A program made the position numbers and the translations under genes. 64,000 nt of DNA, from contig NC_044009.1 of NCBI RefSeq assembly GCF_900496995.4, forward strand, positions 35,611,505 to 35,675,504, in the 5' to 3' direction. The stretch is from Aquila chrysaetos chrysaetos (Eukaryota > Chordata > Aves > Accipitriformes > Accipitridae). This document shows positions 48,852-61,600 of the stretch, in pieces. Each line of letters opens with the position of its first letter. Position 1 is the stretch's first letter. A model generated the notes under the pieces. That model had not been told where the DNA came from. It saw only the letters and a program-made list of their open reading frames with translations, and ran no database searches.

Positions 48852-49053
48852 CCTGCGGCAGCGGCTCCCTGGGGGCACAGAGCTGGCACTGGAGGAGGAA
48901 CAAAGCTCGCGGGACCAGGCAGCTGCCTGTGGGCCGGTGGTGCCGAGCTCCAGGCCCTGCTCTGCTTCCCTGGGGACTGGGGAGCAGGGCTGGCTCTGCC
49001 CAGCTGTGGTGGTGGGGACACTGCCCCAGTGCTGTACTTAGGGGCAGGTTTGT

Positions 49054-49059
49054 ATTAAA
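49054..49059 (+). terminator. Polyadenylation signal (ATTAAA) of the RACGAP1-like gene
   Basis: ATTAAA about 200 bases after the stop codon, followed by a T/G-rich stretch (GGCTGTGGCTGCTGTCTGTC at 49080). It gives a short 3' untranslated region. Confidence 0.65.
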
Positions 49060-49079
49060 TGTTTGCAGCAAAACGAGCC

Positions 49080-50870
49080 TGGCTGTGGCTGCTGTCTGTC
49101 CCTCCCTGCTGCTGCCAGGTCCCAGCGTTCGGGGTTCACTGGCATGATGGAGCCTGGCTGTGCAGTGGACAAGAGCTGTACTGACAGCAAGGGTTAGCAG
49201 TGCTCCCCAAACACTCTGCTTTTGCTGGGCGGGGAGGGCAGGCAGAGCCCCCTTCTGCCCTAGCTGAAGCCCTGCTCTCCCTGCCCTGGAGCCCAGGATG
49301 CGGGAGGCCCCTCTTTCAGCCCAGATGTTGGCCTCAAGTAATCAGAGCTGCTGCTGCTCAGGGCAGGACAACCTTAAAGCATTTCCAGACTTCCTGGCAC
49401 CTCAGCAGAGGCCCCTTTAACTCCTTCCTTCCCTCCAGCCCCACCGCTGGAGCTGCAAAGTCCAAGCAGGGCTGGGATGCACAGCTCGCTCTCTCCAAGA
49501 GGGGGAAGCTGGATGAAGCTGTAATGGAGCAAGGGCTCAGGAAGGGCTTGTCACCCAGATAACTCTGCACAGGGGACAGCCACTACAAGGGGAACTTGGG
49601 GAAAAGGGGCATTGCACAACAGGGCTGAGAACTGCCCTAGGGCCACGTCCAGCAGCTGAGAAACCTTTGTCTGTACTAAAAGCCAGGCCAGATGTGGGAC
49701 ACGGGAGAAAATTCATGTACAATCCTGAAAGCAAGTACTTTGGCTCAGTTTCCCCCAGCGCAGGGGTGTTCACCAGCAGGCAAGGAAATTAGCACATCCA
49801 AGGCAGAGGCAAAACTGAAGGAGTTTAATGTGCTTAAAGCCAGGGAACAGCTAATCCTCGCCCAGGACCACAGGAGAACTGGTACAGGAAGGCACAGGGC
49901 TGGGAGCAAGGATTTACTGCAAATCCATCGAGCTGGGGTGGTACTGGATAGATGGAGAATCCCTAATGCGGTGCCTTGCTTAAGGTGAGAGGCGTGATGG
50001 GGCCCTCAGTGGAGTGCAGGGCTTTAGCACAGAGCTCCAAAACCAGAGGCGAAGACAGGGAGGTAAGTGGATAAAGGGCAGTGTTGGTTACTGTAGACAA
50101 ATGCTGCCAGGATCAGCAGGAAGCTGCTTTCAATAAAAACAGAATTTTGAGACAGAGCGAGGTGGTAGATCTCTGCCACCTGCACAGAGGTGCCCTGTGG
50201 ATGTGGCTGGTGCAAGGGGAGACATGCAGTGAACCCCCCAAGCTACGCTCATGCTGGTGCAGCCTGCTGCCATCACCCTTAGCCCTACCTAGGCAGCCTG
50301 TGCAGGTCTCAGCCTGACAGGAGCTCTCCTAGCTCATACAGAGCCCTTGGGGGTGGAGGTGGTGCTGGGGGAAGGGGTGCTTTTACAGCTCCCTCCAGGG
50401 CCAGCAGCCTGCCTGTCCAACCCAGCCCTTGTGCGCCAATGCCCTTAGGACAGCCTGGTGCTGCTCTGTTTTCCCAGGAGTAGGCAGGAGCCCAGCTCAG
50501 GCTGTTCCAAATCACAGTGCTGAAATTGAGATCCTCACAACTGGCTCCTGCAGGACGGGTTGCCTATCCAAGATGGGCACGTTCAAAGCTCCCCAGCCTG
50601 TGAGATGGGCCAAGACCTTCCAGGGAGTTGCAGACAGCAGCTTCTGCAGAGCAGGGGAGAGCCTGGTGAGGGGTGGCAAGACCGTGCTGGTAGTGCCCTT
50701 TGGTGGAGAAACACCCAAAGCTCAGCACCTGAGATGCTGCAGGCAGCAAGTGCTCCCTCAACAGCCTCTGCATAGGCATGCAGCCTGGTGCCAGGGCCAC
50801 ATGCTGTCCCTGAAGCCTTCACCCTGCCCCAGGGCTGGTCCCTGGGCTGCAAGAGAAGCAGCACACGAGG
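49080..50870. other. Intergenic space between convergent genes
   Basis: About 1.8 kb between the RACGAP1-like polyadenylation signal and that of GMPPA, which face each other. No exon, RNA gene or mobile element recognised. Less GC-rich than the genes on each side. Confidence 0.6.
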
Positions 50871-50885
50871 CTGATGCTCACCAGC

Positions 50886-50891
50886 TTTAAT
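50886..50891 (-). terminator. GMPPA: Polyadenylation signal (ATTAAA) of GMPPA
   Basis: TTTAAT on the plus strand, i.e. ATTAAA for the minus-strand transcript, about 170 bases beyond the GMPPA stop at 51062. This gives a short 3' untranslated region. Confidence 0.65.
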
Positions 50892-51061
50892 GTCTGTCTG
50901 GAGAAGGAGTCAGGCACTTGCAGGGCTCCTGGCCTGCACCTATCTCTGGGGGTACTGGGAACCTCCCAGGAGGTGAAGCCCCAGCACAGGCTCTTGTGGT
51001 GGGGCACAGCAGGGAGTGGGGGGCTGGCACTGGCCCCCTCCCAACCCAGCGAGCAGCTGAC

Positions 51062-54000
51062 TCACAGGATAATCTGGTTCTTGTAGCTGCGGCTCAGCTC
51101 TTTGTGAGGAAGGACGATGGAGTTGAGAATAACGACCTCAGCAGGGATGGTGACACTGCAGCCTGCAAGGAGAGTGCGAGTGGGTTAGTAGGAGGGGAGA
51201 GACTCTGCGCCACTGCGCAGGGCCAGGGCATCTGGGTGCGGGTAGGATGTACCCAGGATTGTAATGGATGGCGTGAGGCGCCCGTCCCGGAAGAGGGTCT
51301 CGCTGTCAATCTTGGCATAGGGATCATTGGGGTTGGGGTCACTGGGTGTTCCTTCAACCCGGGCCCAGCGCCCGATGGTGCTGTCCCAGCCCACGATAGT
51401 ATTGAGGACACAGGTATGGTCCTAGGGTGAAGAAGAGGGGGGTGAAGGGTGCTGCTGCCTCCCTGGAAGGGGTGGGGGTTGACACCCACACTCGCAGGCA
51501 AACCCTACTTACGTGGAGTGAGGCGCCGTGCAGGACAATGGACTCTCGCACTCGCACACCAGCTCCCACCGTCACCCCCTCCCCAATGGAGACGTTGGGG
51601 CCCAGCTGTGAGGACAGAGGGAGGTGATGGGGTTGAGGACAACGGCACCCTCAGCACCCCCGAGCATCGCCCTGCCACGGGGTCCCCCAGGCCTGCACTC
51701 ACCACTGCAGTGCTGTCGATGGAGGCTGTTGGGTGGATGTACACATTCCCTGCAACACAAGGCAGCTGCATTAGGGGAGGCAGCTCACAGAAGCACCCAC
51801 CTCTCAGATCAGGGGAGGTCCTGGGGCAGCCCTCAAGGCAGTGGGGTGCATCAGAGGGGTACCTCGGATGATAGGGCCTCCAGCCTTGTTCTGGGCCAGC
51901 CTCTCTGGGTGGCTTTTGCTGTACTGGTTCAGGTAAAGGCGACTGGCATAGATAGCAGAGCTGGGGGAGGAAAAGCAAATGATTGTTATTATCTCTCCAG
52001 CACTACCAGGGCAGAGGAGGCTCTGAATTCAGCGCACCCCACCCACCCCCAGGGCCCTGCCTGGGCGCCCTCCTCTCCCATCTCTGGTACGGACTGCTTG
52101 ATGCGCCTGCTGCACCAGCTCTAGCTCTAGACCTTACCCTGCTGATTTGATCTGGCTCCAGAAGCCATCAGTTTTGTAGACATAGAGTTTGCCACTCCCA
52201 GCCAGCGCCGTGAAAACGTCCTGCTCTAGCCGGATCACTTCAGCACGCTGCCAGCCGTTGGAGCTCTCCTCTCTGCAAGCGAGAGGCCCGTTAGACACCT
52301 GCCTCAGCCAGGGACCCCAAGAGCTACCTCCCCCAAATCTGGGGGCTACGGTGATCCTAGACTCCTACCTAAACATGGATTTCTCCCCAAAGGTGGGGAC
52401 AGCCCCAGCTGTCAGGCTAGGCCTGCCCAGCCCCACTGAGCCCCAGAGGGAGGGGGCTCTGCCAGCTGAAATAAGCTCTGAGCCAGAAGTTGATGGTGCA
52501 AGAGCCCTGCCCAGTCCAGATGGGTGTATGAGTGACAGATCCTGGCCCTGTTCCAGAGCTCTGCCCAGCTGGATTTTTGCTTGGGTGGTGGCAGAGATGT
52601 CAGGTGACAGGCTGACTAGTGCAAAGAGCCGGAGCAGGGAGCGGAGCATTCCCAGGCTTGCTCAGCCCCTTGTCTGGAGCTGAATGAGGATGGGGTGGGA
52701 GGAGAGGAAGGGAGAGGGGGAGTCTCAAGCTGGCCAGGAGACGAGCAGAGGAAAGAGCAGCCTTGCAAAGCAGCCTAGAGCAGGGAGGAAAGCACGCATT
52801 ACCACTAGGGACGATCCAGCCTGGAGAGCAGCCAGTGCACACACAGAGGGAGACTTACCCAAGGTAAGGACAGCTGGTGCAGGACCAGGAAACAAGTAAG
52901 TGATGGCAGAGGAAGAGAGAAGATAGAGAAAGAATGGAGGATGAGCGTGCCGCTGCAGCCCTGGGAAGCAGTGGGGTGGGAAGGACGCGGGGCAGAGAGA
53001 GGCACTCACAGCACTAGCTCCTGCTGGTTCCTCTGGAAGACCTCACCGATGTGTTGGAATATGGCAGGCGTGAACAGGTAGATGCCACAGTTAATGATCT
53101 CACTGACAAATGTGCTGGGCTTCTCCACGTAGTGCTGGACCTGGAGGCAAAAGAAAATATGTGAGTCCCGGGATGCAGCCCCTGCACCTGGCATCATGCC
53201 TGCTGTGGCACGCTGGGAACATGCGCCCACACAGGCAGCGCAGCACCCACTGCCCACACTGTGCCCGGCTCCCCAAGGCCCTCCAGTACCTCCTGCGTGT
53301 CTGTGTTTGCCACGATACAGCCATAATTCAGCGCCTGCGTCCTGTTGGCCTGCGAAGCAAGGACGTGTTAGCAATGGTGGAGCAGTGGGCATGCGAATGC
53401 AGAGCAGATGAAACCCAGAGCTCACACCCAGGGACTCATCCACCGCAGGAGCCGCTGGCTTCTAGACAAGCCCACGGCAGAGCACTGCTGTTCCTCTGCT
53501 CCCCAGCACTGCCACTCACTGTGGTACCCAGAATGACAAAGCTGTGCGCGTCCCCGTGCTGCTGCCGGAACTCCAGCATCTCCTGCAAGGGGAACTCTGA
53601 GCACACGTCCGCGTTGAGGACAAAGAAGGCCTCAGCACCACCTGACAGGATCTGGTCTCGGAAGTGATAGATGCCACCACCCGTGCCCAGCGCTGCGTAC
53701 TCCTGGAGATACCTGCGAGCCAAGCAGGGAAAAGCGAGGGCTTAGGGAAGCGGGTGTCTGTTAGCACCAACCAGCAGCAGGGCAGAGAGATGGGCTGGCA
53801 GGGGCTGGAGACATTATCCTGCCGTGCAGCAGTGGGGCTCACGTGGACGTTGGCACAGGGTAAGGAGGCTGCGGCAGCTTGGAGCTGTGCTGGAGAGGCA
53901 TCTTTGGAGCAGGAACCAGCCAGGGCAGGGCCCAGGGCAAGGGAAATTTGGCAAGACTGATGCGGGAGGCCAGCTGTGCCCATCTGTGGTGGGACAGTGC

Positions 54001-54538
54001 CCACCTGCCCAACGCCCGGGTGCTGGCTGGGGGCTGCCACCCCGGGGGAGGCGGGTGAGGGGCTGAGCCAGCCTGTGCCACCATGGAGGGGGTGGGAGGT
54101 CTCCTGCCCACCTGATGGGGATCTTGAACTCCTGCTGCGCCGACACCAGGAAGCGGCTGAGGGCCTCGTGGGGCTGATAGAAGCCCATCAGCAGGATCTC
54201 CTTCATGCCGGGCACCTTGAGGGGGGAGAGGGGGCAGAGTGGGGAGGGCGGCCGTGGGGAGGGCGGCCCTGGCCCCCCCCAGCCCCGCCGCCCCCCCCCC
54301 CCCGAGCCACCCCAGGCCCCCCGTACCTTGGCGCAGGCCTCGATGTGGTGCTGCACCATGGGCACCCCGGCCACGGGGAAGAGCGGCTTGGGCACCTCGA
54401 AGGACAGCGGCCGGAACCGGGTCCCTGCGGAGCAGAGGGAGGGGGTCGGCGGGGCCCGGCGCCGGCGGGACGCCCCGCGGGCCCGGCGCACTTACCCTTC
54501 TGCGGGCCCCCGATGAGGATTACCGCCTTCAGCGGCAT
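51062..54538 (-). CDS. GMPPA: GDP-mannose pyrophosphorylase A, complete, 12 exons
   Basis: Exons (5' to 3') 54538-54496, 54424-54327, 54215-54112, 53712-53520, 53349-53290, 53140-53010, 52272-52138, 51960-51863, 51749-51703, 51605-51513, 51421-51253, 51162-51062; phases join to 423 residues plus TGA (human 420). GMPPA is the cytosolic regulatory partner of GMPPB: it binds GDP-mannose and feeds back on its synthesis for glycosylation. Seen: the nucleotidyltransferase start [58 protein letters not shown], then HYVEKPSTF and NCGIYLF. A C-terminal left-handed beta-helix of hexapeptide repeats starts near GNVYIHPTA, and the protein ends SYKNQIIL. The start matches human apart from one extra residue (MPLKAV versus MLKAV). 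It sits about 1 kb downstream of SPEG on the same strand, the standard vertebrate order. Nothing is broken. Confidence 0.97.
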
Positions 54539-55540
54539 CTCGACCCCGCTCCGCTCCGGCGGCCCCCGCAGCCCCGTCCCCTCCACCGCCGCTCCCACCT
54601 CCCCCGGCCCGCCCGCCGCTTCCGCACACGTGGCTGCGACACGTCAGCGCGCAGGGCTCTCGCCCCCCCCCCCCCAGCGTCACCGCGCCGGGCGGCGCTA
54701 CCGGGGGACGCCCCGCCGACCGCCAGGGGGCGCCGCAGCGGCGGGAGGAGGGGAACGCGCGGGCGCGTGCCCGCCGGCCTGGGCAAAGGGGGCCGGCCGT
54801 GGGCGCGCAGGCGGGGGGCGCGTGCAGCCGTGGGCGGCACCGCGGGCTGTCGTGCCTCTGCGTGGGCGGGCGACGGGCGGCACGGTGCCGGGGCGGGGCG
54901 GGGCGGGGGGGCCGCGTGCCGGCAGAGGCGCGCGCGCGTGTCAGGGTGAGAGCGTGACGGTCCGTGGGCACAAGCCTTTACGCGTGTGGCCGCGCCCACC
55001 CGCGCAGGCACGCGCTGCGGGCGCGGGGGTGCGTGTGCGCACCGAGGAGCCCGTGGGTGCAGCCGGGGGGGGGACAGGGGGGGGTCAGGCCGGGCTGTAA
55101 CCGGAGCAGCCCCCGCCAGCGCGGCCGGCCCGGCCTCATATGGGCAGCGGGTATTTATAGCGCGGGGGGGGGGCGGGTCCCCGCCGCGGGGTGCCCCTCA
55201 CCTGCACCCGCCGTGTCCCCAGCAGGGGCCCGGCTCCGGCTGCCCCGCGCCGCCGCCGGCCCCTCCAGCACCCGGTATTTTCGCTCCATGACGTGAGCAC
55301 CCCGTGAGCCAGCCCACCCACCCCGCCACCCCGCCCCCGCCCCGGCGCTTCGCAGCTTTCCTGGCTCCTTCCCCAAGTTTCCGACACCCTTCCCAGCCCG
55401 GCCCCACCTGGAAGTCTTACTGGCTTCGGGTCCCTGGATTTTGGGACGGGACCCTCCCGAGGCGCGAAGCCCTGGGTGGCGGGCGGGGGCTGCTCTGCCG
55501 TGTCCCGTCCCCCCCCACCTCCCAGCGAGGCACGGAGACG
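54539..55540. promoter_or_regulatory. CpG island between SPEG 3' end and GMPPA start
   Basis: About 1 kb of extreme GC and CpG content directly upstream of the GMPPA start codon on its transcription side, and downstream of the SPEG polyadenylation signal. It is the expected GMPPA promoter region. Any 5' untranslated GMPPA exons should lie here, but none can be fixed from sequence. Open frames on both strands here have no homology I recognise. Confidence 0.6.
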
Positions 55541-55559
55541 GGACCGGCTGCTCAGGGTC

Positions 55560-55565
55560 TTTATT
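55560..55565 (-). terminator. SPEG: Polyadenylation signal (AATAAA) of SPEG
   Basis: TTTATT on the plus strand, i.e. AATAAA for the minus-strand transcript, about 1.16 kb after the SPEG stop at 56722. The intervening sequence has no other AATAAA on this strand that I noticed, so 56721 to about 55540 is taken as the 3' untranslated region. The plus-strand AATAAATAAA at 55677-55686 is in the wrong orientation. Confidence 0.6.
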
Positions 55566-56721
55566 GCTGCTCTGGCGCGTTGCTTGCTCCAAACCGTGGG
55601 GACGTTGGCGGCTCCGGAGCCCGGCAGAGAGGAGGGGACGGGGATGGGGACGGGCAGACGCCTTCTCCCCAAAGTCAATAAATAAAGCCCTATTGCTACA
55701 GCAGCATCTGGAAGGTGGGTGCCCAACGGCTGCCCCCATCCCGTCCCCCCCTGCCCAGGGCACCCCGGCCACGCTGGAGCATCCTGCTGCCAGCCGGGGA
55801 GGGGGTGCAGAGGGGTGCGGGGCTCAGCAAAGCACCTCCGGGGCTGTGCCGTGGCACCGGGGGGTCGGGTGGGAAGGGGTGCAGGGAAGGGGGAGGGCTG
55901 GGGACAGGCAGCGGGGCACAGGGCGAGGGCCAGAGCTGGGCAGGCAGAGCGTGAGCAGCGTCGGCCTGAGCAGGCGCAGGAGGTGTGCGTGGCACGTGGG
56001 TGCCCCCCCTGCAAAAGGAGGGATGCCGGCCAGCCCCCCGCTCCCACGTGGGGCACAACCGACAGCCCCGGGGAAGGCACCGGCATCGGTCCTGGGGTCG
56101 CAAACCCGCTTGCCAGGACCGGGGCTGGGAGGAGTGGAAGGTGGGGGGCTAGTGGCCCCCACTCCCAGCCGTGAGGACCAGGGCTGTGCCGGCTGGCAGG
56201 GGGGGGCAGGGGGCTGCGAGCGGGCCCCTCTCTGCAGGAACCACTGGAGCAGCCTCAGTCCTCGGGCGGTGGCGTGCAAACTGGAGGGGGCGCGGGGACC
56301 CCCCGCGCCGTGGCCGGGGGCAGCTGCAGGCTGCGGCGTAAGGCACACGGCTGACAAGACCCGTGTGGCCAGGGCTGGCTGGCGTGCTGGTGTCTCTCCC
56401 TCTCCTTCCTGGGGCTTCCCTTGGCCCCCTGTCCCCATCCCATCCTTCTCCTGACCCTCTGCCACATTCTCAGTTCCTCGCAACAAGGCTTCCTGCCGCC
56501 CGCCTGCTGCCGGACCCCACCGCCGGGCCGGCTGGGGCAGCACCTCCCCTCTCTGTCGGCACCACCAAAATGATGCCAGCCGCCAGCATCCCCGGCTGCG
56601 GCGCGTGAGGTCCGTGGGCTCATCCCGGCACGTCCCGGCTCCTCCTCGGCCGCCCCGTCCTGCGGCCCCTGGAATGTTCCTCTGGCTCCTCGGCCTCTTG
56701 CGGCCGCGGCCGAGGCACCAG

Positions 56722-58682
56722 CTACTGCATCCCCGGCGGCTGGCTGCCCTGGTAGGAGCGGAGTAAGACCTTGTGCTTGGTGACGGCCTCGCCACGGCGC
56801 CGCTGGTGCTCCACCAGGAACTCCTTGAGGCGGTTGGTGGTGAAGGTCAGGGTCTGGCGGCGCAGCTTCATCAGGTAGGCGTCCTGGAGCCAGGCGTTGG
56901 CAAAGCAGTCCTTCACCGTGGGGCGGCTCCTGGGGCAGGGGCAGCGCCGCGTCAGGGACCGTAGGGTGCCTGCCGCTGCTGCACCTCCCAAACCTGGCCA
57001 CCACCCCTCCCCTGCAAGACCCAGGGGGGTCCCAGACCTCTCCAAGAACAGGGATGGATCCCAGGGCCCTGAGCTCAGGAGATCCCAGCCCTCTCCAGGA
57101 GCAGGGATGGGCCCTGGGGTCCCACTGATGATGTCTGGAGGGGCCCCGTGGGGCAGGCAGCTGCCTGCCTGGCCCGGTCGCAGGCGCAGTCTGGGGCCAT
57201 GTGTCCTCCCTGGCTGGGCTGGGCACTTACCAGGGGTGGACAGCGAGGACCTTGCGGATGAAGAGGGCAGCACTCTGCGAGACATTGGGGTACAGCTTGA
57301 AGGCATCAAAGCGCCCTGCCAGGATGCGGTTCTCTGTCTCGACGGGGTCCAGTTCGAAGAACGGCGACCGCCCACTGAGCCTGCAAGGGTGGAGGGGGTG
57401 GCACAGGCTGGGGTGCAGCGGTGGGAGGGCACCCAGCACCCCCTACCCGCCCATCCCTGGTTTGGGACAGCCACAGCTGCCAGGGTGTCTCGATCCTCGT
57501 GTCCAGCTGGGAAGGGTCTGCAGGGATACAGCATCCCCCAGCCCACCACCAGCCTGGTGTCCCCCATGGCACCGAGCCCTCGGTGGGGCTGACTACACCT
57601 CAGGGTGCTGTTCCACCCGGCCCCTTCTCTTACATGATGTAGGTGAGGACGCCAACACCCCAGACATCTGCTGCGGAGCCCACCGGGTCCCCCTTCACCA
57701 CCTCTGGTGCTGTGGGCAGGGAAGCAGGTCTGTCATACGCACCGGGGGGCCCAGCCCCAGCACCCACGGCACTCCCAGCACCTCCAGAACCCACAGTATC
57801 CCCAGCACCCACAGCACCCCCACCAGCCACAGAACTGCACCATTGCACCCTCCAGCACCCCTCCCTGACACCCCAATACCCTGACAGACCACAGCACTTC
57901 CAAGGATACCCCAACTGCCCCACAGCACCCAAACTCTCCCACTGAGCCCAGCAACCCTACAGAAACCCTCAGCAGACACCCCCAGCACCCAAAAGACCCG
58001 CCCAGCTTCCCAAAGGACATCTCAAATCCTCCCCATTCCCAAGCCCCCAGCTGCACAGGCACGCATGCACACCTCTGGCACAAGCGTGCCCCAGATCTGC
58101 CCCTGTCCCCGTCCCCATGCCACCACACCCCCAGTGCCCCACGCACACATGTACTCCAGGGTGCCGACACGCCGCCCCAGCTGCCGCAGCACGAGGGGGT
58201 TGTAGGTCTGGGCACTGCCGAAATCGATGATCTTGAGGGCGTTCACGCCTGAGATGACGACGTTGTCCGGCTTGATGTCGAGGTGCACGATGCGGCGGCT
58301 GTGCAGGTACTCAAGGCCCTGCAGGAGCTGCAGCACGTAGCTCACCACGTCGTCCTCCGAGTAGCGAAACCTGGGGGCAAGTGGCATCAGTGGGCGGCCC
58401 CGTGCCGGCAGCTGTCTCCGGCGGCCCTGCGCCTGCCCGTACCTGTCCACAATGCTGTAGAGGATCTCTTTGCCGGCGCAGTTTTCGCAGATGAGCACCA
58501 GGTAGCGGGGGGTGATGTACGCCTCGTGCAGGGCCATGATGCGCTCATGGTGCAGCGCCTTGAGGATCTCGTACTCCTGCAGCACGCTCTGCTTCCGCTC
58601 CGCCTCGTAGGGCACGATCTTGGCCATGAAGTGCTTCCCCGTGGCGTTCTCCTTGCACAGCCGGATCACCCCAAAACGGCCC
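56722..58682 (-). other. SPEG: SPEG kinase domain 2 and C-terminus (five exons)
   Basis: Glycine loop RGRFGVI, ATP-binding lysine in [11 protein letters not shown], helix C region [14 protein letters not shown], catalytic loop HLDIKPDN (HLD in place of HRD, usual for MLCK relatives), DFG in [13 protein letters not shown], then TLEYM. The APE motif reads SPE if the donor after ATGT at 58147 is used. Then [20 protein letters not shown], and the C-tail [17 protein letters not shown] ending PPGMQ. All residues needed for catalysis appear present. Confidence 0.93.
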
Positions 58683-61600
58683 CTGCGGCACAGGGCGGCG
58701 CTCAGCATCCCCAGTGTGGGGTGCTGGGGGGGGACGACACCCCCGGCAGAGCATCCCGTCCCACTGCTACTCACCTCGCCTTCTCATCCAGGAAGGTGTA
58801 TGGCTTCTGGGGGACGCCCTGCCTCAGCGCCGTGCTGTCTTTTGCCCCCGGGACCCCACTCTCAGCTGGTGGCTCCTTGGAGGACGGGGTGGGGTGGGAC
58901 GACTCCTGTGCGAGGGGCGATGCGGGGGGCATGGAGACGAAGGAGGTGACCATGTAGGGGGGCATCTTCCGCGTGGGCGCGGCGTTGTGGGTGGGAGACA
59001 GCGTGGGGGCTGAGCTGGGGGTGGTTGACACTGGGGAAGTGGGGGAGAACTTGGAAGGAGATGGAGCCTGGGGTGGGGGGGACGTGTCCGTGGGGGGCGC
59101 GGGGGAGCCTTGGGTGGGAGTGTCTGTGTGGGGCGAGGTGACAGTCCGAGGTGGGGTGAACATCAGCTCGGGGGGCACGCAAACTGTGATGTTGGGTGGG
59201 AGTTCGGGGTCTGGCCGCGGCCCCTCCTCGCACGGTGCAGGGGGCTGGAGGACCCCCGGGGGGACGTCCGCCTGCGCTGCCCCGTCTGCCTTCTGCACCA
59301 CTCCCTTGTGCTTGTGGAGCGGCGGTGTGGGGGGGGCCCCCGTGGCCAGCGGCTCCAGCTGCCCCACGGGCGTCTGGGTTGACCGGCTGGAAGCCACCTT
59401 CTCGGGGAGAGGGACAGCGACAGCGATGTCCTTGGCTGGGGCAGCTCGGGCATCTGTGGGGAGCAAAGGGAGGTATGAGCCAGGTGGGGGTAAGCCAGGA
59501 GTGGGGTGCAAGTGGTGCCCTGTTCCCCAAAGCCCTGGGGAGAAGACCCCCAGGACTCAAGGACCCCCAGAGCACCCCAGAGGCCTCAGCCCCACAGCTG
59601 CCCCACGCCCGCGGGACAGGGCTTGCTCACCCGCTGCCTCGAGGTGCACCTTCCCCGAGGGGTTGCTGTAGGGCCCCTGCCCGGCCTTGTTGACACAGGC
59701 CACCCGAAACTTGGCGGCGCTCCCGGGGGGCAGCTCCGTCACGTTGAAGTAGCAGTCGGCGATGCCAGTGCTGACGATCTTCCACTCGTGCTCCCCTGCC
59801 AGCACCGGAGCAAGGTGAGGCGAGAGCAGACCTGGGGCAGCCCCCTGTCCCCCACCCCTGACCCGGGACCCCACCAAGCCCCAGGGGACAGCAAGGACAT
59901 TGGGCACTTTTGTCCTGGATTGGTGTTCCCGTGTGAGCCCATCTTTCCGGCTGCGGCCCCCGGGGGGATGGGAGGCAGCCCCACGTACCCTCCAGCCTGC
60001 GCTCCAGTGTGTAGGTGCAGGGGGCTTTGCTCTCCGCGGGCTTCCACAGCACCAGCACCGTGTTCTTGTACTTCTGGGGGATCTCTGGGGTGCCCGGCCG
60101 CCCGGGGAGCCCTGCGAGGGACAGGCAGCGTGGGCTGGGTGACCAGTCAGGGACAGGGCAGAGCTGCTGCGGCGTGAGGGCAGCGCAACACGTGGGCTCA
60201 GAGATGCTGGAAGTGCCCATGCAAAACTAGCCTGTCCCCCCTCAAAAGTCCCAGTCTCTTGTAGATGTGGAGAGCGGAGCTCAAATAACCTGCTCCGACC
60301 GGTCCCCAGCCCCGGGCTCTGTGCCTGGCACGTGCTCTCTCCCCGTGGGGCAGCACCTCTGTCCCCCGAGGTCCCCCTCCCGCCTCCTTACGTGCCACAG
60401 CCAGTGTGCAGGAGCTGATGGCCGTGCCCAGGGTGTTGGCGGCTGCACATTCATACAGCCCCGCGTCCTTCCTGGAGACCTTGGTGATCGTGAGCATCTG
60501 CCGGCCGTCCTTGCAGGAGATGACGTTCAGTGCGCTGTCTGGCTGCAGGGACCTCTTGTCTGCAGGGGGGAGCAGAGGAGAGGGATGCTACAGTGTTCCC
60601 CCGGCGCCCACTCACCGAGGCAGCGCGGGCAGCCCCCCACCTTTCATCCAGAGGATCCTGGGGGTCGGGCTGCCGGCAGGCAGGCAGCAGAGGGTCAGCG
60701 CCTCGCCCTCCAGCAGCACCTGGTCCTTCAGCTTGATGTGGAAAACAGGGGGGAAATCTGGAAAGCAGAGGTGGGGTCAGGCTGGGGCAGTGACACACAG
60801 CCGCCATCCCATCCTGGGGGCTGCACCTACCCGACTCACTGGGTGCATGTGGCCGGCCGGTGGCGGGTCCCTCCTCCCACAGCAGGCTGGAGGGGATGCT
60901 GGGCTGCGAGGCCATCTTCTCCTTCTTGCCCCGCGAGAGCCCCCAGCGCTCCCAGCGGGACCGCTTCTGGCTCTCACCCCCACCTGCGGGCACCCAAGGT
61001 GACTGAGAGCAGGGCCAAGCCGGGATGGCCATGCCTGCCATGCCCAGGGTGTTTGGGCCACGGGGTGCCGGTGGGACCCCCCCTCGTCGCTCACCTTTGG
61101 TGGAGGCAGAGGAGCGGGTGCTGCCCTCCGAGCGCAGGGACTCAGAGGAGGGCGCGGGTGCCGGGGGGGGCCCCGGCTGCAGGCTCTCCCCTTCAGAGCT
61201 GGCACGGCGGAGCTCCCCGGGCCCCTCGCCCTCCGGCCGCTCGTCCGACAGGCTGCGCAGCCGCGCAGAGACCCGCTCCACCGTGGCACTGATCTTCCTC
61301 CGCACGGCCACCACGGGCGACTCGCTCTCCCCGCCGCCCCCCGGCTCCGACTTGAGGCTCTCCGAGTCCCTCCGCTCCTTGGAGCCACCCAGGGCCAGGC
61401 TCCAGGAGAAGCGGCGCCTGCTGGATGGGGTCTCGCTGCCCCCATCCTCCCCCCTGTTCTTCTTCCTCTCGGCAGGCGGGGTCCGCTTGAGGAGCACGGA
61501 CATCCTCCGGAGGAAGCCCCGGTCCTTCTCCACCTCGTGCAGGTCCTGCACTGACTTGGACTTGGCTGCCAGCCCGGTGGCACGGTCCCTGCGCAGCTCC

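Noticed and set aside
53976-55100. 374-codon open frame on the plus strand
   Set aside because: Antisense to GMPPA exons and through its CpG island; low-complexity product.
55677-55686. Plus-strand AATAAATAAA as a polyadenylation signal
   Set aside because: It lies in the SPEG 3' untranslated region in the wrong orientation, and there is no plus-strand gene to end here.
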